The translations under genes were made by a program, and so were the position numbers. DNA of 64,000 bases from PALSA-1004 sp963829085 (lineage in GTDB: Bacteria; Pseudomonadota; Gammaproteobacteria; Burkholderiales; SG8-41), in contig CAWHHJ010000007.1 in assembly GCA_963829085.1 (NCBI GenBank), forward strand, positions 310,001-374,000, in the 5' to 3' direction. Positions within the stretch are counted from its first letter, which is position 1; each line of letters opens with the position of its first letter. Shown one piece after another: positions 55,344 through 64,000 of the stretch. The notes beneath the pieces were generated by a model. It was not told the DNA's origin. It was given only the letters and a program-made list of their open reading frames with translations, and ran no database searches.

Positions 55344-56305
55344 TGAAGCGACACCTTGGGATTGCGGTGCTCTGCGCCTGCATATTCCCTCTCTACTCCA
55401 ATGGCCAAAGCTATCCCGGCAAGATAGTGCGCATCGTCAATCCCTTTGCACCCGGCGGCAACACCGACTTCGTGACGCGCGCGCTGATCGACAAGGTGTC
55501 GCCGATCCTGAAGCAGCAGATGATCGTCGAGAACCGACCGGGCGCGATGACAAACATCGCATCCGAATACGTGATCCGCTCGGCGCCCGACGGCACCACG
55601 CTGCTGATGGGCGGCGCCTCAAACGCGATCAACATGAGCTTCCTCGCCAATCCGCCGTACGACACTCTGCGGGACTTCGATCCCATCATTCTGTGCTTCA
55701 AGGGCGCCAACGTGCTGTCGGTACATCCGTCGCTGCCGGTGCGCAACCTGAAGGAACTCATCGCTCTGGCAAAAGCGAAGCCCGGCCAGCTCACCTATTC
55801 CACGAGCGGACTCGGCAGCTCGAACCACATGGCGGGCGAACTGCTCGCCATGATGGCGCGGATCGACCTCCAACACGTCCCATACAAGGGCGTGAACCCG
55901 GCGATCGTCGACGCTATCGGCGGACACGTGCACATGACCTTCGGTGGCGGGCCTTCCCTGATACCGCACTTCGAGGCAGGGCGCCTGCGCGCAGTCGCCA
56001 TTAGCACGCTCAAGCGCTCGCCCGCGCTGCCCACCGTGCCGACTTTCGACGAGTCGGGCGTGAAAGGCTACGAATCGACAAACTGGTACGGGTTGCTGGC
56101 GGCGGCGAAAACGCCGAAAGAAACCATCGCCCGGCTGAACGCGGCAGTGGACACCGTGCTCAAGATGCCCGACATGCGCGAACGCTTCAACAAGGAGGTG
56201 CTGGAAGTCGTCGGCGGCTCGCCTGAGTCGTTCGAAGCCTTCATTCGCGCGGAGATCGACAAATACGCGAAAGTGATCAAAGCGGCGGGCATCTCGAAGC
56301 AATGA
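55343..56305 (+). CDS. Bug/TctC-family periplasmic receptor
   Basis: A 320-residue receptor with a signal peptide (KRHLGIAVLCACIFPLYSNG, cleavage before QSYP). Motifs: YPGKIVRIVNPFAPGGNTDF, IVENRPGAMTNIASEYVIRS and LQHVPYKGVNPAIVDAIGGH. Start ATG 55343 overlaps the regulator stop, giving tight coupling. As the only transport-related gene inside the catabolic operon it should bind the compound degraded by it, or a related acid. Confidence 0.94.
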   Translation: MKRHLGIAVLCACIFPLYSNGQSYPGKIVRIVNPFAPGGNTDFVTRALIDKVSPILKQQMIVENRPGAMTNIASEYVIRSAPDGTTLLMGGASNAINMSFLANPPYDTLRDFDPIILCFKGANVLSVHPSLPVRNLKELIALAKAKPGQLTYSTSGLGSSNHMAGELLAMMARIDLQHVPYKGVNPAIVDAIGGHVHMTFGGGPSLIPHFEAGRLRAVAISTLKRSPALPTVPTFDESGVKGYESTNWYGLLAAAKTPKETIARLNAAVDTVLKMPDMRERFNKEVLEVVGGSPESFEAFIRAEIDKYAKVIKAAGISKQ

Positions 56306-56317
56306 AAATGGATTTCG

Positions 56318-58687
56318 ATGTCTAGCATCACTGGCAAAGGCGTCGGCGCTTCGCTGCGCCGGAAAGAAGACGCGCGATTCCTCGCCGGACGCGGACAATT
56401 CGTCGGCGACATACGCCGCAGCGGCATGCTCGACGTTGCTTTCGTGCGCGCGCCCGTCGCCCACGCGCGCATTACCTCGATCGAGAAACCGGCCGGGCTC
56501 GAAGATCGAGTGTGGATTATGCAGGACTTGGCCGGCGTGAAACCTATCCGCGCCGTCTCCGGGCTCAAAGGTTTCAAGCCGTCGAACCTGTGGCCCCTCG
56601 CCAAAGATAAGGTGCGTCACGTCGGCGAAACGGTGGCAATGTGCGTGGGCGCCACGCGCGCAGAGGCGGAGGACATCGCAGCGCAGGTGACAGTCGATTA
56701 TGACGAGCTGCCCGCCGTGGTGGATATGGTCGAAGCGCGCATCCGGCCGCCCGCGCTCGTGCACGACGAATGGGGCGACAACGTCTTTCTCGAGACGCTG
56801 GTCGACGATGATCTATCCGCGATTCGCCAGTCAGCCGCGATTACGATACGCCGGCACCTGCGAACGGCGCGACAGGCGATGTCGCCGCTCGAAGGTCGCG
56901 GCGTCGTCTGCGAATGGATCGACCGCACGGATCAACTCGAAATGCACAGCTCCGCGCAGATGCCGCATATCAATCGCGCGGGATTGGCGGAATGCCTCGG
57001 TCTCGATCAGGGATCGATACGCGTGATTGCACCGGACGTCGGCGGCGGTTTCGGCTACAAAGGCATCCTGCTCAACGAAGAGATTTGTTTGGCGTGGCTG
57101 GCCCGGCATCTGCGGCGTCCGGTGCGATGGATTGAGGACCGCAGAGAGCAGCTCACAGCCAACGCCAACTGCCGCGAGCACGACTACGACATCACTTTGT
57201 ATGCGGACGGCGACGGGACGCCTACTCGCGATCGATTGCGATGCCTCCGTCGATTCGGGCGCGTATTCGCTCTACCCTTTTTCCGCATGCCTCGAAGCTG
57301 CGCAAGTCGGCTCGATACTGCCGGGGCCGTACAAGATGGAACGCTATCGCTGCCGCACCTGGTCCGTCGCTACCAACAAGCCGGGGATACTGCCGTATCG
57401 CGGCGTCGCGCGCACCGGCGTGTGCTTTGCGCTCGAAGTCGCACTCGACGCGGTCGCGCGCGCAGCCGGCAGGGAGCCATACGAAGTGCGGCTCGCGAAT
57501 CTCGTGCAACCGCACGAGATGCCGTACGACAACATCACGAAAAAGCATTTCGACTCCGGCGACTATCCGGAAGCCGTGCGGCGCGCAGTCGCGGCGCTCG
57601 ACGTCGCAAAATGGCGCGCGCGCCAGCAAGCAAGGTGAACCGGACGGCCGCCGTATTGGCGTTGGCGTCGCAGTGTATTGCGAACAGGCGGCGCACGGCA
57701 CTTCGGTGTATCACGGCTGGGGAATTCCGATGGTGCCGGGCCGCGAGCAGTGCTTGGCGCGCCTTTCACCCGATGGCGTGCTTGAACTTCGCATCGGTGC
57801 GCATTCGCATGGCCAGAGCCTCGAGACCACGCTCGCGCAGGTTGCTCACGAGACGCTCGGCATCGACCCCGCCAACGTACGTGTCGTGCACGGCGATACC
57901 GCACTGACGCCGTACTCGACCGGCACTTGGGGTTCGCGCTGCGCGGTGATGTCGGGCGGCGCCGTGGCCACGGCGTGCAAAGAGATTGGCGAGCGCGTCA
58001 AGCACATCGCCGCGTATCTTCTTGGCGCGCCAATCGCGGAGCTTGCGCTAAGGGACGGCGAAGTCGGCATCGAGCGCAGCGACAAGCGCATGACGCTCGC
58101 CGAAGTCGCGCACACCTGGTATCGGCAGCCTCAGCTCCTGCCGCCCGACGTGCACGCAGGCGGACTCGAGACGACCGCCGGTTACAAGGCGCAAGTGGAC
58201 ACCGGGACTTTCAGCTACGCGTGTCACGCAGTCGCGCTTGCGGTCGACACGGAATTGGGCAATGTCGAGCTACTCGATTATGTGATCGCGGAGGACGGCG
58301 GAACGCTTATTAATCCAATGGTCGTCGACGGCCAGATTTATGGCGGGGCGGCGCAAGGCATCGGCACCGCTCTCTACGAAGAGATGCCGTATGACGGCGC
58401 CGGTCAACCGCTGGCCTCAACGCTTGCGGATTACATGCTGCCCGGCGCGACTGAAGTGCCGGCGGTACGCATCGTGCACATGGAGACGCCGTCGCCGTAC
58501 ACCGCGTTCGGCCAAAAAGGCATCGGCGAAGGGGGCGCGATCGCGCCGCCCGCGGCGATCGTCAATGCGGTCAATGATGCGCTCGCCGGGCTCGGCGTGC
58601 GAACTAACCGAAACGCCCGTCACGCCGCGCAGAGTACTCGCTGCACTCGCAGCAGCAAAGCGCAAGGGACGCAGCGACGCGCTATGA
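56318..58687 (+). CDS. xanthine dehydrogenase/CoxL-family molybdopterin subunit, three frameshifts (near 57220, 57635, 58600)
   Basis: About 789 residues joined. The first frame begins VGASLRRKEDARFLAGRGQF and runs through RHVGETVAMCVGATRAEAED to APDVGGGFGYKG. The second frame contains GRLLAIDCDASVDSGAYSLY and the Mo-site loop LPYRGVARTGVCFALE. The third has AVYCEQAAHGTSVYHGWGIP, HGDTALTPYSTGTWGSRCAV and the catalytic-Glu region FGQKGIGEGGAIAPP. A last short frame ends ELTETPVTPRRVLAALAAAK. The loop PYRGVAR and GEGG identify a molybdenum hydroxylase rather than true CO dehydrogenase (no AYxCSFR loop). Hydroxylates aromatic or N-heterocyclic carbons. Stop overlaps the FAD subunit by ATGA. Confidence 0.88.
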
Positions 58688-59493
58688 AGCCAGTCGCATT
58701 CGATTACGCAGCGCCCGGCGATCTTGCGAGTGCGGTCAAGCTGCTCGCTGCGGACAATGGCACGGCGAAAGTCGTCGCCGGCTGCCAATCGCTGGGGCCG
58801 ATGCTCAATCTGCGCCTCGCGCAACCGACGCTGCTGGTGGACGTGCGCGGCATTCCCGAACTGCGCGAGACGAGCGAGAGCGCCGACAGCATCACGCTCG
58901 GCAGTTGCACCACGCACGCTGCGATTGAAGATGGTCACGTGCCGGACGCGACGCGCGGACTCATGCAGGCGGTCGCCGCGGATATCGCATATCGCGCCGT
59001 GAGAAATCGCGGCACGCTCGGCGGCAGCCTGTGCCATGCGGACCCGGCAGCGGACTGGGTCAGCGTGCTCATGCTGTTATCCGGCGTTGCATTGATCGAA
59101 GGTCCTGCCGGCCGTCGCGAAGTCAGCATCGAAAACTTCGTCACCGCGCCATTTTCCACCGCGCTTGCGGACAACGAAATTCTGGTGGGCGTGCGCATTC
59201 CAAAACTATCCGGGCAAGCACGCTGGGGACATTACAAGTTCTGCCGCAAGCCCGGAGAATTCGCCGAAGCCATCGGCGCCGTGCTGCTCGATTCCGATCG
59301 CGGTGTCTGCCGCGCGGTAATCGGCGCCACACGCGGCGCGCCGCACGTCATCGCGGACGCCGCTGCTATTGCCGGACAGTTCGACGCGGAACGCGCGTAC
59401 GCAGCCGTCGATGCCGCGGGCGTCGGCGACGATCCCTATGAGCGGCACATACACCACGTCGCATTGCAGCGCGCAGTGGCGCGCTGCGCGTAA
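58684..59493 (+). CDS. CoxM-type FAD-binding subunit of molybdenum hydroxylase
   Basis: A 269-residue FAD subunit. FAD motifs: AKVVAGCQSLGPMLNLRLAQ at the N-terminus, and HADPAADWVSVLMLL plus RAVRNRGTLGGSLCHADP, the second FAD loop. The CODH FAD C-terminal domain has ARWGHYKFCRKPGEFAEAIG. It passes electrons from the Fe-S subunit to the acceptor. Its ATG overlaps the stop of the large-subunit gene. Intact. Confidence 0.95.
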   Translation: MKPVAFDYAAPGDLASAVKLLAADNGTAKVVAGCQSLGPMLNLRLAQPTLLVDVRGIPELRETSESADSITLGSCTTHAAIEDGHVPDATRGLMQAVAADIAYRAVRNRGTLGGSLCHADPAADWVSVLMLLSGVALIEGPAGRREVSIENFVTAPFSTALADNEILVGVRIPKLSGQARWGHYKFCRKPGEFAEAIGAVLLDSDRGVCRAVIGATRGAPHVIADAAAIAGQFDAERAYAAVDAAGVGDDPYERHIHHVALQRAVARCA

Positions 59494-59502
59494 CGGGCCT
59501 GT

Positions 59503-60708
59503 ATGCCTTTGAGTGACACTGAAAGCAGCAAAAAAACGATCCGGCTCACGGTCAATTCAAAACCGGTGACCGCGCACGTGGAGCCTCGCCTGCAGCTCGC
59601 GGAATTCCTGCGCGAGCAGTTGGCGCTGACGGGCACTCACCTGGGATGCGAGCACGGGGTGTGCGGCGCGTGCACGGTCGAGATCGACGGCGCGCCCGCG
59701 CGTTCGTGCATCGCCTATGCGGCAGCATGCAACGGCGCTGACGTGCGCACGATCGAAGGTTATGACGACGATGAGGTAATGGCTGCTCTGCGGGAAGCAT
59801 TTGGGGCCGAACATGCGCTCCAATGCGGTTATTGCACGCCAGGCATGCTGGTCACCGCGCGCGACATCGTGCTCCGCCTGCCTGCGGCGGACGAAGCGCG
59901 CATACGAAAGGAGCTCGCCGGCAACCTGTGCCGGTGCACCGGTTACGTCGGCATCGTGCGCGCAATCCAAAGCGTGCTAGCGGCGCGCCAGCCGCAAGTG
60001 TCGCCCGCCTCCAGTCCCACAGCGAGACCGCGCCCGCGTGTCGAAAAAGATATTGCTGCGGTTACCCGACCTGCATCCGTTGCAGCTTCACCGATGCAAT
60101 CGAGCAACTCTGTTGGGGCCGGGCCGCAGACGACGCTGCGGCTTTCTTTCAGCGTCGGCCATCCGCGCGCTAAAGTCTGGGATTTTTTCGGACGACTCGA
60201 GGAAGTTGCGACGTGTCTGCCTGGCATCTCTCTGCGCGGTCCGGCGACGGATACTCATATCGATATCAAACTGCGCGTCAAGCTGGGCCCCATCGTGCCT
60301 GAATTTGATGGCGGCGCTGACGTCGTGCGTGACTTCGCGAACCATACGGGCACGATCCGTGGCAGCGCACGCGACACGCGCTCCAACTCGCGCACGCAAG
60401 GCGAGATACGCTACGTACTCGCAGACGAAAATGCGGGCGCCGCGACGCGCGTCGATCTGACAGTCAGCTATGCGCTGACCGGCGCCCTCGCGCAATTCAG
60501 CCGGTCGGGCATCGTACGGGAGATTGCGCAGCGGATGACGCGCGACTTCGCGCAGAATGTCGAGATGCGCCTAAGACGTGGCGACGACGGGACGAGTGAC
60601 CAGGTGCGCGGCCAACCGCAAACGACTGAACTCAACGCCGGCACACTGCTGCTTTCGGCGCTGTGGTCGCGCATCAAGGCGCTATTCGGAGTTTCCCGGA
60701 AGAATTGA
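59503..60708 (+). CDS. molybdenum hydroxylase Fe-S subunit fused to a CoxG/SRPBCC domain
   Basis: A 401-residue fusion. The N-terminal 155 residues are a two-cluster [2Fe-2S] subunit. The plant-type cluster Cys are 49, 54, 57 and 69 (CEHGVCGACTVE ... SC). The second cluster uses Cys108, 111, 143 and 145 (CGYCTPG, NLCRCTGY). A Pro/Ser/Ala-rich linker (about 160-200) leads to a CoxG domain (about 205-345): VGHPRAKVWDFFGRLEEVAT, CLPGISLRGP and TRVDLTVSYALTGALAQFSR. The end has a hydrophobic/amphipathic helix. CoxG is usually separate and thought to aid cofactor maturation or membrane attachment of CO dehydrogenase-type enzymes, so this fusion tethers those functions. Confidence 0.9.
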   Translation: MPLSDTESSKKTIRLTVNSKPVTAHVEPRLQLAEFLREQLALTGTHLGCEHGVCGACTVEIDGAPARSCIAYAAACNGADVRTIEGYDDDEVMAALREAFGAEHALQCGYCTPGMLVTARDIVLRLPAADEARIRKELAGNLCRCTGYVGIVRAIQSVLAARQPQVSPASSPTARPRPRVEKDIAAVTRPASVAASPMQSSNSVGAGPQTTLRLSFSVGHPRAKVWDFFGRLEEVATCLPGISLRGPATDTHIDIKLRVKLGPIVPEFDGGADVVRDFANHTGTIRGSARDTRSNSRTQGEIRYVLADENAGAATRVDLTVSYALTGALAQFSRSGIVREIAQRMTRDFAQNVEMRLRRGDDGTSDQVRGQPQTTELNAGTLLLSALWSRIKALFGVSRKN

Positions 60709-60739
60709 TTAGATGATGGATAAAGATTGAGGAATCGGC

Positions 60740-62142
60740 ATGCCGAACAAGCCAGATGACAATCAAAGCCTACGCGGTTTCCTCGCGATGGTTGAGCGCA
60801 GCTATCCGGAGGAGCTGCTGCGCGTTCGTGCGCCGGTCAAGACGCAGCTCGATATCACGTCGGTCGTGTTCGAGCTCGAGCACGCAGGCAAAAGCCCCGT
60901 GGTCGTCTATGAAAACGTTGAAGGGCACACGATGCCCGTCGTCACCAACATTGCCGGCAACCGCAAACTGCTGGCGGCGTGTCTTGACGTCGAGCCGGCG
61001 GACCTGCCGACCACCTTTCGCGAGCGCTGCCAGAAGTACATTCCGTGCGAAGTGGTGAAGGATGCTCCGTGGCAAGATGTCGTGCTCGAAGGCGACCGGG
61101 TCGACCTCACGAAACTGCCGATTCCAACCCACTTCTCGGTCGACGCCGCGCCTTACATCACCGCCGGCCAGATGACCGCGCGCGATCCCGTAAGCGGAGT
61201 CGATACGACCGGTTTTCACCGCCTGATGCTCAAGGGCAAAAACCGGCTCGGCGTCTCGCTGCATTCACGCCGGCGCATGCACGAATTCCATCGCCGCGCC
61301 GCCGAACGCGGCCAATCACTTGCCGGCGGCGATCACGCTCGGCATCCACCCGCTGCACTATATGGGCTCGATGGTTTACGCCTACCCGCCGCAGGTGCGC
61401 AAATTCGAAATCATCGGCGGCCTGTTCGGCGCGCCATATCGTTTGGCGAAGACCGGCATCCAGGACCTCGAAGTGCCCGCCGGCGCGGAAATCGTTATCG
61501 AGGGCGAAATCCTCGCCGACGTGAAGGAGCCGGAAGGCCCGTTTAGCGAATTCACCGGCTATGCGTCGTACCGAAGTACGGAAAACGTGTTCGTCGCTCA
61601 CCGCATTCGCATGCGGCGCGACGCGATGTTCCACTCCATTGCCTCCGGCATGTCGCAGGACCACATTCTCGTTTCCTGCGTCACGCGCGAAGGCGAAATC
61701 CTGAATACGCTGCGCCGCAATCTGCCGAACGTGCTTGCCGGTACATGTCCCGCATCGCACCTGCGGCGCGTTCATGGCGATCGTCAAAATGAAAAAGACC
61801 GCGCAGGGCGAGCCGCAGCAGGCAATCATGGCCGCGCTCGGCACCGAGTTCTATACGAAGTACGTAATCGTCGTCGACGAAGACGTTGACATCTTCGACA
61901 TGAGTGACGTCATGTGGGCCATTGCGACCCGCGTGCACGCCGACAAGGACATCGTGTTCATCCCCGGCTGCAAGGGCGCGATCCTCGATCCGACTTCCGA
62001 TCCAGAGACCTTTACCGTCACCAAGATGGGCATCGATGCGACGCGGCCGGCCGGCAAGGATTTCGCCGAGCGGCTCGTCATCTCCGATGAGCAGCGTGCG
62101 CGCGCGCGCAGCATACTCGAAGCCGCTGGCGTCAAATTCTGA
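60740..62142 (+). CDS. UbiD-family prenyl-FMN decarboxylase, two frameshifts (near 61315 and 61740)
   Basis: About 467 residues joined. The first frame has LRGFLAMVERSYPEELLRVR and VVYENVEGHTMPVVTNIAGN, with KLPIPTHFSVDAAPYITAG. The second has LPAAITLGIHPLHYMGSMVY and PEGPFSEFTGYASYRSTENV (the E-x-P-E-G-P-x-x-E-x-T-G motif with active-site Glu). The third continues VHVPHRTCGAFMAIVKMKKT to the end. These are the parts of an intact UbiD. It reversibly (de)carboxylates aromatic or unsaturated acids using prenylated FMN; no ubiX is in the window. The starts and stops fit a single gene at the end of the Mo-hydroxylase operon. Confidence 0.88.
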
Positions 62143-62211
62143 TGAGACTGTTAGAACATAAAGGATTAGTTCCTGATCACCTGCCGCTCTGCCGCAGCGT
62201 GCGCGCTTTAG

Positions 62212-63183
62212 TCAGTAATTGCCCGCCTGCATGCATGCGCCGCGGCGGTACTGCTTGCCGGCATCGCCGTCGACGCTGCAGCGCAAACTTATCCCAGCAA
62301 GCCGATTCGCATCCTCGTGCCCTTTCCGCCCGGCGGCTCGACCGATTTTCTCGCGCGCGGCATCGGCAACAAGATCACCGCGGCATGGGGACAGCAAGTC
62401 GTCATAGACAGCCGCGGCGGTGCCGCCGGCATCGTCGCCACCGACATCGCGGCCAAGGCCGCGCCCGACGGCTACACGTTCCTCATGAACGCGATCAGTC
62501 ACGCGTCGAACGCAAGCCTGTACAGCAAGCTGCCGTACGATACGCTGCGCGATTTCGCGGCGATCACGTCGGTCGCCGATGTGCCGATCGTGCTCGCGAC
62601 GCGGGTGCAGTTCGGCGCCAACTCCGTCTCCGAACTGATTGCGATGGCGCGCGCCAAGCCGGGCGGCGTCACATGCGCCGCCGGGGGCGTCGGCGCTTCT
62701 TCGCATTTGGCCGGAGAGTTGTTTCGCAGCGCCGCGAAAATCGAGTGGCAGACGGTCCAGTACAAAGGCGGCGGTCCGGCGCTGATCGATCTGCTCGGCA
62801 ACCAGGTCGACATCACTTTCAGCCCGATTGCATCGTCGCTTCAATATTTCAAAGCAGGCCGCCTCAAAGCATTGGGCGTCACGAGCAGCAAAAGAGTCCC
62901 GTTGATGCCGGAACTGCCGACCATCGCGGAAGCGGGACTACCCGGCTTCGAGGCAAGCGCCTGGTATGGCATGGTCGCGCCGGTTCACGTGCCGAAGGAA
63001 ATAATTGTAAAGCTGAACCGCGAGATCAATGAACTCTTGCGCGATCCGCAGTTTCGCGAAGGCATGATCGCGCGCGGCGCCGTTCCCATGGGCGGTAGCA
63101 GCGAAGAGTTCGACGCGTTCATCCGGCGTGAAGTCAGAAAATACGCGGCGCTGGTGAAGGAAGCGGGCATTCGGATCGAGTAG
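62212..63183 (+). CDS. Bug/TctC-family periplasmic receptor, 5' end unresolved
   Basis: The receptor frame has an apparent signal-peptide core (AVLLAGIAVDAAAQ), then YPSKPIRILVPFPPGGSTDF, VVIDSRGGAAGIVATDIAAK and WQTVQYKGGGPALIDLLGNQ. The end is YAALVKEAGIRIE. There is no ATG, GTG or TTG in this frame before the signal core; the frame opens after a stop at 62209. ATG 62142, overlapping the ubiD stop, is in another frame, so a one-base indel probably lies between about 62200 and 62245. Otherwise complete. Confidence 0.85.
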   Translation, partial: SVIARLHACAAAVLLAGIAVDAAAQTYPSKPIRILVPFPPGGSTDFLARGIGNKITAAWGQQVVIDSRGGAAGIVATDIAAKAAPDGYTFLMNAISHASNASLYSKLPYDTLRDFAAITSVADVPIVLATRVQFGANSVSELIAMARAKPGGVTCAAGGVGASSHLAGELFRSAAKIEWQTVQYKGGGPALIDLLGNQVDITFSPIASSLQYFKAGRLKALGVTSSKRVPLMPELPTIAEAGLPGFEASAWYGMVAPVHVPKEIIVKLNREINELLRDPQFREGMIARGAVPMGGSSEEFDAFIRREVRKYAALVKEAGIRIE

Positions 63184-63279
63184 GTGTTCAGGAATTCGGA
63201 TCTTCGTCCTTCCCGCGTAAGCGCTAACGCAGGGCATTTAACGTTTCCGAATGCGCGTAGCGCGGGCGACGATAGTCTT

Positions 63280-64000
63280 TTACAGCGACGGCAATATCCC
63301 GTCGCACAGGAACTTCAAACCCTGCTTGAGATCGGGTCCGAGCTCCGAAAACATGAGTTGAGTGAAGCCATGGTCTCGAGCCATGGTGCACACATCTGCC
63401 ATTCTTTCGCGGCACTGGTCGGGGTCGCCGGCGACGAAGATCGCATCCACCATTGCCTCGGTGACCAGTTCCGGAAAATCGCCGGCGGGCCGCCCGCTTG
63501 TCTCCGCCGCCTGCAACCGGTCGACGTCCGCCGGATCTATGCTTAATTTGCGGAAGTCGTCGTCGCTGCACCCGCCTTCACGCAGGCTGACGATGCGCCC
63601 GGCGACCGAGTGCCGGGTAAAGTCGCGCGCGGCGCGTCCGTTTTCCGCCACCGAAAGTTTGATTTCGGCAACTTTTCGCAACGGGTGTTCGCGCCCGCCC
63701 TTCGCGGCCGCCTGCTCCGCGATGCTTAGTCGCTCTGCCATATGTCCCATGCGCACCACAGACTGGAAAGTGCCGCCAAACAGAATTCCATCCATGCAGG
63801 CGCCGCCGACAGCCAGCGCCATCGGACCGTTCCCGCCGCAATACAACAGCACCGGAGATTTCGGAGCGAAGTTGAGCTTAAACTCTGCGTCGGGCACGAG
63901 ATTGAAGTACGACGCCAGCAGCGGATAGTCTGCGAATTTCACCGGGTTGCCAGCGAGCAGCCGCCGCACGGACAACGCCGTCTCGCGCAACATGGTCACT
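63280..64000 (-). CDS. LLM-class (luciferase-like) flavin/F420-dependent oxidoreductase, 5' end beyond the window
   Basis: The C-terminal 240 residues of a TIM-barrel enzyme. Family marks are KSPVLLYCGGNGPMALAVGG, ACMDGILFGG and AMVDAIFVAGDPDQCRERMA, and the end is ELGPDLKQGLKFL. The GDPDQCRERM segment is typical of F420- and FMN-dependent LLM members. Whether it uses F420 or FMN cannot be decided without the N-terminus. It faces the rightward operon a few kb from a full F420 biosynthesis set, which makes F420 a reasonable guess. The open frame runs to the edge, so the true start lies outside. Confidence 0.85.
   Translation of the reverse strand, partial: VTMLRETALSVRRLLAGNPVKFADYPLLASYFNLVPDAEFKLNFAPKSPVLLYCGGNGPMALAVGGACMDGILFGGTFQSVVRMGHMAERLSIAEQAAAKGGREHPLRKVAEIKLSVAENGRAARDFTRHSVAGRIVSLREGGCSDDDFRKLSIDPADVDRLQAAETSGRPAGDFPELVTEAMVDAIFVAGDPDQCRERMADVCTMARDHGFTQLMFSELGPDLKQGLKFLCDGILPSL

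Noticed and set aside
56318..60708. True carbon monoxide dehydrogenase (CoxMSL)
   Set aside because: The large subunit has PYRGVAR, not the AYxCSFR copper-molybdenum loop, so a general molybdenum hydroxylase is the safer call.

Overview
This window looks like a chromosomal segment of a betaproteobacterium, most likely of the order Burkholderiales. The base composition is GC-rich. Ten genes or gene remnants encode Bug/TctC-type periplasmic solute receptors, a family strongly expanded in that group, and none has an adjacent tctA/tctB membrane partner. The other protein families (GlnS, MmgE/PrpD, UxaA, PxpABC, AsmA, DUF3301) fit the same lineage. This assignment rests on protein-family recognition only. 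I saw no rRNA, tRNA, CRISPR array or intact insertion sequence.

Layout: 1-16.3 kb is a catabolic mosaic of Bug receptors with a PhzF-like protein, an SDR, a TauE-type permease, MmgE/PrpD, a PRISE-type reductase, a UxaA dehydratase and a cupin-rubredoxin fusion, around glnS and a split DUF2927 protease. 16.5-25.3 kb holds small envelope and stress genes (lmo0937-like, Cys-repeat protein, phospholipase D, CsbD, AsmA, pilin-like, DUF3301, lectin-like lipoprotein) and a short 38-bp repeat tract. 25.4-29.8 kb is another Bug/SDR/amidohydrolase group plus an ion channel. 30-35 kb has two convergent TonB-dependent receptors. 36.5-41.1 kb is a signalling operon: hybrid-sensor-like histidine kinase, REC protein, REC-GGDEF-EAL. 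41-46 kb carries a fused receptor/phospholipase remnant, a GST and an unusual subtilase.

The most interesting part is 46.3-64 kb. Leftward, pxpA, npdG, cofE, cofD, cofC and an fbiC-type FO synthase form one tight run, which is a near-complete coenzyme F420 pathway plus an F420:NADP reductase. Rightward from the same 147-bp divergent region run pxpB, pxpC, a GntR/UTRA regulator, a Bug receptor, a three-subunit molybdenum hydroxylase (large, FAD, and an Fe-S subunit fused to a CoxG domain), a UbiD decarboxylase and another Bug receptor. A luciferase-like (LLM) oxidoreductase then faces back at the window edge. A promoter with a palindrome over its -10 box lies in the divergent region. I infer an F420-linked catabolic island, possibly for an N-heterocycle or lactam, under GntR control.

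Caution: many genes, especially at 46-62 kb, are broken by single-base frameshifts while both halves remain well conserved. Assembly or sequencing errors explain this better than gene decay, and I annotate those genes as whole units with the shift positions given.
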